This document shows positions 8,401 through 16,009 of a DNA stretch of 37,452 nucleotides, in pieces. Source of the stretch: CAZEAC01 sp964510065 (lineage in GTDB: Bacteria > Bdellovibrionota_C > UBA2361 > CAIXSY01); contig CAZEAC010000041.1 of assembly GCA_964510065.1 (NCBI GenBank), positions 1 through 37,452 on the forward strand. The letters are read 5' to 3'. Below the pieces are notes generated by a model. That model did not search any database and had not been told where the DNA came from. It was given only the letters and a program-made list of their open reading frames with translations. A program made the position numbers and the translations under genes. The stretch's first letter is position 1; the number at the start of each line of letters is the position of its first letter.

Positions 8401-8494
8401 AAGTATTTCCTCCAAAAATGCTATGCTGGAGGTATAGCGAAAAACAACACTATATTGAAAATAAGGTATATTATGGCTATATAATCTACATACG
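8401..8494. promoter_or_regulatory. divergent control region with a near-leaderless promoter for the Lrp-like gene
   Basis: Rightward, a consensus TATAAT lies at 8480-8485, with TTGAAA at 8455-8460 (19-base spacer). Transcription would then start within about three bases of the ATG at 8495, where no Shine-Dalgarno sequence is visible. Leftward, GGAGG at 8408-8412 (read on the minus strand) serves the IMPase-like gene. A small dyad GCTAT (8420-8424) / ATAGC (8434-8438) lies between the genes and could be a regulator site. Confidence 0.5.
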
Positions 8495-9475
8495 ATGGGT
8501 CAAATAAAACTTAGCGAAAGGGAACGCAAAATATTAGGCATTCTTGAGCTTGACGCTGATGGCGCACTTGGCGAGGTGGCAAGGGCGCTCGGCGCGAAAA
8601 CCAGTTCGATTCAACGCTCTCTTCAGCGCTTGAGAGACTGCGGAGCAATTGAGGGTAAGACGGCGGTAATCGACACCTCAAAGCTCGGTTTGGTCGAATA
8701 TGGAATCAATCTAACTCTTGCACCGCGCTCGGCTGATGAACGTGGGCGCTTTATTAGGCATTTGCTGCGGTTGCCGCGTTTATCGTGGCTCGCTGAAGTC
8801 GGTGGAAAAAGTGATTTGATGTGCAATGTGCTGGCAAGGCATCCGGCAGAGGTGCATGATTTTATGGATAAGCTCACTGGATTCCTACCGCACATCGTTG
8901 TTGATCGCAGCATCGTGCAGCGCACCTCACGCATTCGTTTCTGGCGCGGCTACCTTTATTCAAATCGACGTGGGATGCGATTTCGCCTCGGAGAATCTCG
9001 GACTGCGCTGCCCATTAGTAAAATCGAAGCGGCAGTCATTAAAGCGTTAGACCAGTTGCGCTTCGAATCGTTTCGTGAGCTTTCGGCGAAGTGTCATCTC
9101 GCTCTCTCGACTTTCACGCGCACGGTACGTGAACTCAAGGTGCGCGGAATTCTCGCGGGATTTGGCTTGCGGCTCAACACGCAGTTCCTTGCGGTGCAGC
9201 AGTTCCGTATTTTGATTCGCGTGCGGCATCTTTCCGCCGAGCAACGCGCGACATTGGAGCGTCGCGCTGCAGAAATTGCGGGAGTGAAGCTACTCGTTCG
9301 CTGTCTTGGAGCGTGGGAATATGAAATTGAGTTCGACGCCGCAGACGGGTTCGATGCACGTACGGTATGCTCTGAACTTTGGGATGCGTTCCCGCATGAA
9401 CTTGTGAGTGTCGAACTGGTACCAATCTTAAAACACCTCAAGTACATCTCGTTCGGTGCTGGTTTGGATACGTGA
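8495..9475 (+). CDS. double-length Lrp/AsnC-family regulator (first copy)
   Basis: This 326-residue protein consists of two Lrp/AsnC-like modules in tandem, about twice the usual ~150-165 residues. Module 1 (1-160) opens with LSERERKILGILELDADGALGEVARALG, a winged HTH, followed by a sensor-like half containing WLAEVGGKSDLM. Module 2 (about 165-326) begins with ISKIEAAVIKALDQL and has a second HTH (FRELSAKCHLALSTFTRTVRELK) and a RAM-like half (GAWEYEIEFDA). It is a likely sequence-specific regulator responding to a small metabolite. It is divergent from the IMPase-like gene and appears nearly leaderless. A paralogue of the same two-module layout lies at 19409-20422. It lacks the HNY-type motifs expected of Lrp-like siroheme decarboxylases. 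Confidence 0.8.
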   Translation: MGQIKLSERERKILGILELDADGALGEVARALGAKTSSIQRSLQRLRDCGAIEGKTAVIDTSKLGLVEYGINLTLAPRSADERGRFIRHLLRLPRLSWLAEVGGKSDLMCNVLARHPAEVHDFMDKLTGFLPHIVVDRSIVQRTSRIRFWRGYLYSNRRGMRFRLGESRTALPISKIEAAVIKALDQLRFESFRELSAKCHLALSTFTRTVRELKVRGILAGFGLRLNTQFLAVQQFRILIRVRHLSAEQRATLERRAAEIAGVKLLVRCLGAWEYEIEFDAADGFDARTVCSELWDAFPHELVSVELVPILKHLKYISFGAGLDT

Positions 9476-9499
9476 AGGGCGGATCAATGCCGTACGGAA

Positions 9500-10807
9500 T
9501 TACGCAGCTTCTTCACTGGGCGTCGGCTTTTTCGTGACAAGTACCCGGTCGACTCTATTTACATCCATATCAACGATCTCGAAACTAAAGTTCTCCCACT
9601 CGACGCGATCCCCGATCTTAGGAATTCGTTGCAAAAGTGTCATCAGCAGACCGGCAAGTGTCTCATAATTTCCCTGCTCCTCCTCGGGTAGCGAGTGCAC
9701 CTCAAGGAGCTCCTTAAGTTCATCGACCGCAAACTGACCATCAATCAGCCATGAGCCATCCGGCCGAGTAACTACCGGGGGATCCTCCATGACTCCTTCT
9801 CCCATCGTTCCAAGGAGCGCATCCATGAAGTCATTAAGCGTAATTACACCCTCAAACGAGCCGTACTCATCCAACACGATAGCGATATGGGTTTTTAACT
9901 CATGGAATCTCCGAAGAACCCTAAGCGAGGGAAGGTTGTCAGGGATGTAAAGCGGAGGGGTAAGCAGATCTCTGAATTCAAGCGGCACATCTTCGACCAG
10001 TTTCGAGAGTACCGCCTTAATTGAGACCATGCCAATTATATTATCAGGCGAAGAATCACATACTGGAAACTGAGTATGATTGCTCTCGACCATTTTTTTC
10101 ACGTTGACTTCGAGCGTGTCGTGAACATCAAGCCATACTACGTTTTTTCGCGGTGTCATTAGCAGCGTTATCGAACGATCGCCGAGGCGAAAGACTCGTT
10201 CGAGCATTTGCTGTTCCTCGGCAGGGAGTGTGCCTTCCTCACCGCTTTGCTCGATCAGTGTTTTAATCTCGGCCTCCGTGACACCCGAAGCGCGCGGCTG
10301 ATCAATTCGAAGTGATCGCAGCAAGGCCTGTGTTGAGGCGCTCAGTATTCGTGCAACTGGGGTCGCAAGCCAGGAAACAAACTTCATCGGTCGTGCCGAC
10401 GCAAGTGCGATAGGTTCTGCGTAGTTGAGCGCAAGTGTTTTTGGCGTAAGTTCACCAAATACAATAGTTATGTAAGTGATTAGTGCCACCACTACGCCGA
10501 AGCTAATCGGTTTGGAGTACGCGACCAACAATGGAATTTGGATTACGAATTCCTCAAGGCGCGCAGCAATGGTGGCACCTCCGAATGCTCCGGCGAGGAT
10601 GCCAATAAGGGTAATGCCGCATTGTATCGCAGAGAGGAACTCCTCAGGCTTTTCAGTTAATTCGAGTGCAACTGCGGCACGCGTATCTCCCTCTAGTGAT
10701 CTCTGTTCCAGCCAGGTTTTTCGCGCTGAGACCAGACTTAGCTCTGCCATTGCCAGGAAGCCATTGAGAATTGCAAGTCCAAAAATGATAAGCAGTTCGA
10801 AAAACAC
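9500..10807 (-). CDS. CNNM/CorC-type (hemolysin-family) transporter
   Basis: This is a 435-residue inner-membrane protein with the canonical three-part layout: a DUF21/CNNM transmembrane domain (about 1-185, with FGELTPKTLALNYAEPIA), a tandem CBS pair (about 210-325, MTPRKNVVWLDV and FEGVITLNDFMDAL) and a C-terminal CorC_HlyC domain (about 345-425, DGSWLIDGQFAVDELKELL). The family is linked to Mg2+/Co2+ or Na+-coupled divalent cation efflux; the older name 'hemolysin' is misleading. The start is a GTG at 10807 with no clear ribosome binding site. Its stop lies 24 bases from the convergent Lrp-like gene. Two TerC-family genes in the window make metal-ion homeostasis a recurring theme. Confidence 0.92.
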   Translation of the reverse strand: MFFELLIIFGLAILNGFLAMAELSLVSARKTWLEQRSLEGDTRAAVALELTEKPEEFLSAIQCGITLIGILAGAFGGATIAARLEEFVIQIPLLVAYSKPISFGVVVALITYITIVFGELTPKTLALNYAEPIALASARPMKFVSWLATPVARILSASTQALLRSLRIDQPRASGVTEAEIKTLIEQSGEEGTLPAEEQQMLERVFRLGDRSITLLMTPRKNVVWLDVHDTLEVNVKKMVESNHTQFPVCDSSPDNIIGMVSIKAVLSKLVEDVPLEFRDLLTPPLYIPDNLPSLRVLRRFHELKTHIAIVLDEYGSFEGVITLNDFMDALLGTMGEGVMEDPPVVTRPDGSWLIDGQFAVDELKELLEVHSLPEEEQGNYETLAGLLMTLLQRIPKIGDRVEWENFSFEIVDMDVNRVDRVLVTKKPTPSEEAA

Positions 10808-10880
10808 AGTATGACGTTCTAGTGCCGCTCCAAATAAATTCTTCCACCCTCACCGCAGTGCGCGGCACTCGGTGTCGATG

Positions 10881-10912
10881 GTTCGACTGCGGGCTCCTGC
10901 CCTTCGTCGAAC
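10881..10912. repeat. nested hairpin, REP-like
   Basis: GTTCGAC (10881-10887) pairs with GTCGAAC (10906-10912), and inside it GGGC (10891-10894) pairs with GCCC (10899-10902). GCCCTTC at 10899-10905 can alternatively pair with GAAGGGC at 10928-10934, so two mutually exclusive folds are possible. It resembles extragenic palindromes in general form; membership in a named family is not claimed. Confidence 0.5.
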
Positions 10913-10978
10913 TCGCTCCAAGCTACGGAAGGGCTGCCTCGTGCTCTGTAAACGAAGTTTTCTGACTCTTCTCATCAG

Positions 10979-11046
10979 CTGTGCTCTTCGTGCCTCTGTG
11001 GTTCTTTGAAAGCAAAATAAACCACAGAGGTCACAGAGAGCACAGA
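10979..11046. repeat. imperfect long inverted repeat, ACCACAGAG family copy 1
   Basis: The left arm (10979-11003, ending CTCTGTGGTT) and right arm (11020-11046, starting AACCACAGAGG) are near-complementary, with a one-base length difference and a few mismatches around a 16-base loop. The arms are built from CACAGAG-like units and share AACCACAGAG and GGTCACAGAG with the perfect inverted repeat at 31065-31135. It is therefore a dispersed element with at least two copies in the window. Confidence 0.75.
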
Positions 11047-11146
11047 GATAGAACCGAGAAGAAGGTAACATTATTTCGTTTGCCGAGTACTAGTTAAAAG
11101 CATCGCTGCAGCCCCCTTTGGCCCAAACAGCAGCGAGTGCGCCGAC

Positions 11147-12082
11147 TTATTTCTCGCTGGAGCGACGCTTTTTCTTCATCGCTAAAGAGACTACGACGGA
11201 TGATAGGATTAAGACTACTATTATAATAAGTGAGATGCCCACAGGGATTTCCAAGGTTTCGGAAAGGAGCATTTTGCAGCCTACGAATATTAAAACCAAC
11301 GCCAGACCGTAATTAAGGTATTCGAGTTTGGAAAGCGAATTCGACAATACAAAGTACATTGAGCGAAGTCCCAATATCGCGAAAATGATTGAAGTGAATA
11401 CTATAAAGGGGTCGCGCGTTATCGCAAAAATAGCCGGAACCGAGTCTACCGCGAATACAATGTCGGTAAACTCAAGCGACACAAGCACGAGCGCAAGCGG
11501 CGTTGCCATGAGCTTGCCCTTTTGACGTACCATGAAATGCTGTCCATGGTACTCGGTGGTGAGCGGGATGAGTTTTCTGAAGAGCCGCACTACGGGGTTT
11601 CTCTCTGGGGAAAGTTTCTCTTCGTTCTGGCGCAGCAGTTTAATGCCGCTCACAATAAGTATCAGCCCGAATATATAGATTGCCCAGTGAAAGTGCTCAA
11701 TCAGCTCGGCACCAATAAGCACGAAGATGCCGCGGAAAACTATTGCGCCGAGAATTCCATAAAAGAGCACACGGTGCTGAAATTGCTTCGGCACGGCGAA
11801 ATAGGAAAACACAATCATGAAAACGAAGAGATTATCGATCGAAAGTGACTGTTCGATAAGGTACCCGGTGAGAAACTCAAGTGCCGGCTTTGGGCCCATC
11901 CAGTAAAGAATACCAAGGTTGAAAAGGGCGGCGAGCGATATCCAGAAACCGCAAAGAGCAAGGCCTCCCTTAAAGCCCATCGGATTTTTTCTCTTTTCAA
12001 AGAGCTTTAGATCCAAAAAGAGCAGGGCGAAAATGAGGAGTAAAAACCCCCCTAGTAAAAATGGCGATCCAACACTTTGCAT
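11147..12082 (-). CDS. TerC-family membrane protein, Alx-like
   Basis: This is an integral membrane protein of 311 residues from the ATG at 12082, with about nine hydrophobic segments. The family motifs LTGYLIEQSLSIDNLFVFMIVF and LVSLEFTDIVFAVDSVPAIFAIT contain the conserved acidic residues typical of TerC/Alx. The N terminus MQSVGSPFLLGGF matches the Alx start MNTVGTPLLWGGF, so I prefer this ATG over the GTG at 12106. Alx relatives are tied to manganese export and alkaline-pH response. The C terminus is a short basic tail. No yybP-ykoY-type manganese riboswitch is recognisable upstream. It is divergent from hppA across about 230 bases. Confidence 0.9.
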   Translation of the reverse strand: MQSVGSPFLLGGFLLLIFALLFLDLKLFEKRKNPMGFKGGLALCGFWISLAALFNLGILYWMGPKPALEFLTGYLIEQSLSIDNLFVFMIVFSYFAVPKQFQHRVLFYGILGAIVFRGIFVLIGAELIEHFHWAIYIFGLILIVSGIKLLRQNEEKLSPERNPVVRLFRKLIPLTTEYHGQHFMVRQKGKLMATPLALVLVSLEFTDIVFAVDSVPAIFAITRDPFIVFTSIIFAILGLRSMYFVLSNSLSKLEYLNYGLALVLIFVGCKMLLSETLEIPVGISLIIIVVLILSSVVVSLAMKKKRRSSEK

Positions 12083-12313
12083 ACCCAAGAGCGAGTAGTT
12101 ATACACCGGGGCGCCAGGGAGGCAAAGGGCGAGGTTTTAGCAACTGGCGTTTCGACAGAGAATTTTGCCAATTTTGTCGCGGGCCTTGACTCTTTCTCAA
12201 AACAAATTAGAGTGTTGCGGTTATTACGCGAAGCGCTTCATGCGTGCGTTGCGCCGATCGGCTTCAAGGTGTTCATTAGGGCACTTGAAACGTCAAGGAG
12301 TTAAAGAGAAATT

Positions 12314-14362
12314 ATGTCTTTTATGTTGCTGGTTTTCAAAATTGTGTCGATTGTCGCCGGTGTTCTTGGGCTGCTTGTGGCGTATGGAATCTACCGTGAC
12401 ATGCTTAGTCGACAGTCCGGCAACGACCGCATGCGCGAAATCTCTACGGCGATTCAAAATGGTGCGTTCGCCTACCTAAAGCAGCAGTTTCACTACCTCG
12501 TGCCGGTAATTGGCATTGTATTTTTGCTGATCTGGGGCTCCCTAAAGTTTCCAACGGCAATTTGTTTTGTATTCGGTGCGTTGAGTTCGCTCCTTGCTGG
12601 GTTTCTTGGGATGCGAGCGGCAACCACCGCAAATGTGCGCACTGCGCAGGCAGCTAGCGAAAACAAGCCGGACGAAGCGCTCTCTGTGGCGTTTAGCGGC
12701 GGAGCGGTAATGGGGCTCGCGGTCGCCTGCCTCGGCGTCATTGGTCTCGGTATACTCTTTTTCTTTTTCGGCACCCCGCACACTTTCGAACCAATGATTG
12801 GGTTTGGGATGGGGGCCTCACTTGTGGCGCTTTTTGCTCGTGTAGGCGGCGGCATCTACACCAAGGCAGCTGATGTCGGCGCGGATCTTGTCGGGAAAGT
12901 TGAGGCCGGAATTCCGGAGGATGATCCGAGAAATCCTGGCGTCATCGCCGATAATGTCGGTGATAACGTCGGCGACGTAGCCGGAATGGGCGCTGATATT
13001 TATGAATCGTATGTGACCTGTCTTCTGGGCTGTATCGCCCTTGCGACGACTATGTCAAAGGCAGTATTGCAGCAGCGAATTGGGAATATCGATCCCGATC
13101 TTGGGCGAATTTGGCTCATGTTCACCCCGCTTGCGGTAGGGGTATTGGGCCTAGTGAGCTCATATTTGGCGATTCGATCGATGAATACGCTGAAGCATGG
13201 TGATCCCGCGGTGGCGCTCCGTAACACCACCTGGATTGCATCAGGGGTATTTTTGGTTCTGGCGTTTATCTTTTTCTGTCTCGCACCTGTAGGCCTTCGG
13301 CTTTGGATCTGCACACTCCTTGGGACTGCGTGCGGCATGGCCATTGGACTTCTGACGGAACGTTATACCGGCGGAAAACCGGTATTCAAGATAGTCGAAG
13401 GTTCGAAGACGGGACCCGCCACCTGCATAATTAGTGGTATCGCACTTGGATTTCAGAGCTGTGCGATTCCGCTTATTATTATTGCGGTTGCCGTGCTGTT
13501 TTCGTTTCAGCTTGGCGGATTCTACGGTGTCGCGCTCTCCGGAGTAGGGATGCTAGCGACGGTATGCATTACCATGACCATCGACGCATATGGACCAATT
13601 GCTGATAATGCCGGAGGTATTTCGGAAATGTCGCATCTTGGTAAAGAGACTCGAGCAATCACCGATAAGTTGGATAGTCTTGGTAACACCACAGCGGCGA
13701 TCGGCAAGGGTTTTGCTATTGGTGCAGCTGGTGTATCGGCGTTGTCGATTTTCGGGGCCTATGTTGAAACAATTAAAGGCAGCGGCAAGGTAATTGATCT
13801 GTCGATCACCAATCCTTATCTCGTTGTGGGCTGCTTTATCGGTGCCGTGATTCCAGCGCTGGTAGCCGCTTTTACCATGGAGGCCGTTGGTAGAGCCGCC
13901 GGTTTGATGGTGACTGAGATACGTCGTCAGTTTAAGGAGATCGTCGGCCTTCTTGAGGGTAAAGAGGGTGTTAAGCCGGATGTGCAGCGTTGTGTGCAGA
14001 TCTCCACGAAGGCAGCCCTGTCTGAGATGTTTAAGCCTGGAGTCTTGGCGGTCGCATCGCCTCTTATTGTGGGGTTTGTGCTTGGGGCTGATGCCTTAGG
14101 CGGCCTGCTTCTCGGGACGACTCTTGTTGGTGTGCTCTTGGGAATGTTCATGTCGAATACCGGCGGGGCCTGGGATAATGCCAAGAAGTTCATTGAACAG
14201 GGTCTAGTGCCAGGTGAGCAAAAGGGTTCGCCGGTTCATAAAGCAGCGGTTGTTGGTGACACTGTGGGAGATCCGTTTAAGGATACTTCCGGTCCATCGA
14301 TGAATATCCTGATTAAGCTTACCTCGATGCTGGCTCTGCTGATTGCTCCGCTTTTAGCGTAA
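12314..14362 (+). CDS. hppA: membrane-bound pyrophosphatase, K+-dependent type
   Basis: This ion-pumping inner-membrane pyrophosphatase has 682 residues and about 16 hydrophobic helices; it couples PPi hydrolysis to H+ or Na+ transport. The substrate-binding core DVGADLVGKVE (187-197) and the acidic run DNVGDNVGDVAGMGADIYES are intact, as is the C-terminal GDTVGDPFKDTSGPSMN. The potassium determinant region reads GNTTAAIGKG (457-466), with alanine where K+-independent enzymes have lysine, so it should require K+. Whether it pumps H+ or Na+ cannot be settled by reading alone. GAG-containing purines precede the ATG. It would allow energy recovery from biosynthetic pyrophosphate. Confidence 0.96.
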   Translation: MSFMLLVFKIVSIVAGVLGLLVAYGIYRDMLSRQSGNDRMREISTAIQNGAFAYLKQQFHYLVPVIGIVFLLIWGSLKFPTAICFVFGALSSLLAGFLGMRAATTANVRTAQAASENKPDEALSVAFSGGAVMGLAVACLGVIGLGILFFFFGTPHTFEPMIGFGMGASLVALFARVGGGIYTKAADVGADLVGKVEAGIPEDDPRNPGVIADNVGDNVGDVAGMGADIYESYVTCLLGCIALATTMSKAVLQQRIGNIDPDLGRIWLMFTPLAVGVLGLVSSYLAIRSMNTLKHGDPAVALRNTTWIASGVFLVLAFIFFCLAPVGLRLWICTLLGTACGMAIGLLTERYTGGKPVFKIVEGSKTGPATCIISGIALGFQSCAIPLIIIAVAVLFSFQLGGFYGVALSGVGMLATVCITMTIDAYGPIADNAGGISEMSHLGKETRAITDKLDSLGNTTAAIGKGFAIGAAGVSALSIFGAYVETIKGSGKVIDLSITNPYLVVGCFIGAVIPALVAAFTMEAVGRAAGLMVTEIRRQFKEIVGLLEGKEGVKPDVQRCVQISTKAALSEMFKPGVLAVASPLIVGFVLGADALGGLLLGTTLVGVLLGMFMSNTGGAWDNAKKFIEQGLVPGEQKGSPVHKAAVVGDTVGDPFKDTSGPSMNILIKLTSMLALLIAPLLA

Positions 14363-14427
14363 AGGAAGTAGATCGGCGGGCAGGAGTGGCACCCCGCGGG
14401 GATAGCTGATTACACTCGCAGGGCTGC

Positions 14428-15660
14428 TCATTCAAGCACGAGGTCGATTGGCGAATCATCTGCTTCGGATTGAGCCTTGGGTTGTCTGCGTGTGACTTTC
14501 GCTAGATTGCCCGTTGCTTGCTCACATGCGCGCATAAGCGAGATTCCTGCGCTGCCACCCGTAGATTCGGGCAGCCTTGCTTGACAGCAAACCTGCGGAA
14601 GCGTTGACGCCAGCTTTTCGCGAATTGTGTGCAAAATCTGCTGCCGTGTGTTGAGGGCAGTGCTGCTTTGAAAATCAAGCGCAAGCACATAGCTCGGACT
14701 TTTGTGTGCCAAATTTTGAAAGCACAGCGCGTCGGCTATCCCCTGACATGAGGCGACGATAGATCGCAACTGCATTAATAGCGGATCGTCTTTGGCGAGA
14801 GTCGGTGTACTCAGGGACGTTATCGGCGTCCGCGAATTCCCGCTGCAAGTTACTGATGTATGCGTAGGGCATTTCTCTTCGCGGCGGAATGGCTGTGCAT
14901 TTGGAGTTGTCTTTCTTACGGTTTGCCTGCGGCGAACTCGTGCTTTGCCTTTGAAGAGCAAAGTAATCAACGCGAGCATTAAAATGCCCTTGGTCTTCAG
15001 TGACAAGTTCGAGAAAAACACGCGCAGTCTTGATGCCCCTATTGGGTTGTAGCCGAAGCCGGGTTCTATCGTCACGCTATTTGCGATCTGCTCGAAAAGG
15101 GCACGATCATTTTTAAACTCATTGTCATTCGAGTAAAAGTTTACCTGAACATAGCCGCTGGTAATGAAGAATATCTCCAACTGTGCGGTCATTCCGCTTC
15201 CATCGGGAAGCTGGGAATGCATCAATGCTCCAAGTGAAAAGCGCTTCTCATCGTAATAGAGGTCCTGTATTCGAGTATTATTGATGATACCGGCCGATTT
15301 TTTTTCAACTTCTCTTATCTCGCTTGGACTAAGCGCTGCTTCGAATTGGGCTAGTAGCGCATCGACATCTGAGACGGCGAGTCGTCCGGTACGATGGACA
15401 TTAATAGTAATATATGGCGGGCTAAAAAGCGGAGTGCCTTCCTGTTGAAACGCGAGCTGAGCTGTGTTTTCAAGCGTGGCTCCAGTAGCCCGGACCAAGG
15501 CCGCATTGCCCTCTAACTCAGATTTGGAAACACGGCGCCAATTGCTTGGGAGGGAAAAGTGCACATGATTAGCTATCTCGTACCTGTTACCATCGTCGGC
15601 AGCGGCAAATGTGGTAATGAAAGCCAAGGCAAACAAGACAATTAATCGCGTGATTTTCAT
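14428..15660 (-). CDS. unrecognised exported, membrane-spanning protein
   Basis: I do not recognise this 410-residue protein. It has a signal peptide (1-21, TFAAA/DDG) and an extracytoplasmic region of about 195 residues rich in beta-type sequence (WRRVSKSELEGN, PPYITINVHRTGR, QVNFYSNDNEF). A single transmembrane helix follows (about 219-237, KGILMLALITLLF), then a basic stop-transfer stretch (KGKARVRRRQ) and a ~165-residue cytosolic tail with several cysteines and low-complexity Ser/Thr stretches. GAGG lies five bases before the ATG, a good start. It converges on hppA. A type I bitopic topology with both an outer sensor-like part and an inner part is the clearest inference. Function is unknown. 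Confidence 0.7.
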   Translation of the reverse strand: MKITRLIVLFALAFITTFAAADDGNRYEIANHVHFSLPSNWRRVSKSELEGNAALVRATGATLENTAQLAFQQEGTPLFSPPYITINVHRTGRLAVSDVDALLAQFEAALSPSEIREVEKKSAGIINNTRIQDLYYDEKRFSLGALMHSQLPDGSGMTAQLEIFFITSGYVQVNFYSNDNEFKNDRALFEQIANSVTIEPGFGYNPIGASRLRVFFSNLSLKTKGILMLALITLLFKGKARVRRRQTVRKTTPNAQPFRREEKCPTHTSVTCSGNSRTPITSLSTPTLAKDDPLLMQLRSIVASCQGIADALCFQNLAHKSPSYVLALDFQSSTALNTRQQILHTIREKLASTLPQVCCQARLPESTGGSAGISLMRACEQATGNLAKVTRRQPKAQSEADDSPIDLVLE

Positions 15661-16009
15661 GCAGTCCTCGCCACTACTCCGAAGTAACTTTCAGCTAGTT
15701 TCTCGGGCTTCGGCGCCCACTCATTAAGCCTTTTGCGCGCGAAGTTTTGACTGCTGAGTAATTGAGACTATCGCGCAGGATTTTGCACGTAGCGTTACTA
15801 TGGTTGGCTAAGAAGAACTAGCACTAGCGAGCCTTCGCGTCGCTCCAGGCGCTGTCGCGTCTTTCCGGCTATCCTGTCCGGCTAAATTCCTTGGCTACAA
15901 AATGCAACTCATTTGGTGCTCATTGCAAAGGCCAAGGAATCTAGAGATTTTTGGCGAAGATTTCGGGTGCCCTCGGACCGTGTGTACCCTTGATTCGTGG
16001 TGTACTCTC
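15661..16009. other. gene-free region with one inverted repeat
   Basis: About 349 bases between two leftward unknown genes show no supported coding sequence. A perfect 10-bp inverted repeat lies at 15886-15895 and 15931-15940. A short CCGGCT/GTCCGG-type dyad lies near 15865-15883. No U-tract typical of an intrinsic terminator follows. Confidence 0.4.
15886..15940. repeat. 10-bp inverted repeat with inner stem
   Basis: ATTCCTTGGC (15886-15895) is perfectly complementary to GCCAAGGAAT (15931-15940). Inside the 35-base loop, TGCAA (15903-15907) can pair with TTGCA (15923-15927). It lies 3' of the leftward 565-residue protein gene and could shape that transcript's end or belong to a small RNA. 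Confidence 0.45.

Larger units (their letters stand above)
10808..11146. other. intergenic region rich in inverted repeats
   Basis: This 339-base gap between two leftward genes holds no convincing gene. It contains a nested hairpin at 10881-10912, an alternative pairing at 10899-10905 with 10928-10934, and an imperfect long inverted repeat at 10979-11046. Together these look like a composite of REP-like elements. Confidence 0.6.

Noticed and set aside
8495..9475. Possible Lrp-like siroheme decarboxylase (NirDL/AhbAB-type fusion) for the two double-length proteins
   Set aside because: The double-Lrp length fits, but the conserved HNY-type motif of these enzymes is absent, no heme or nir genes are nearby, and the genes face other enzyme genes as regulators usually do.
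11522..11848. 108-codon rightward reading frame within the Alx-like TerC gene
   Set aside because: It lies antisense to well-conserved TerC sequence and has no independent support.
12083..12313. Manganese (yybP-ykoY) riboswitch before the Alx-like TerC gene
   Set aside because: Known alx leaders carry it, but I find neither the GGGGAGUA-type box nor the expected paired loops in this region on the minus strand.
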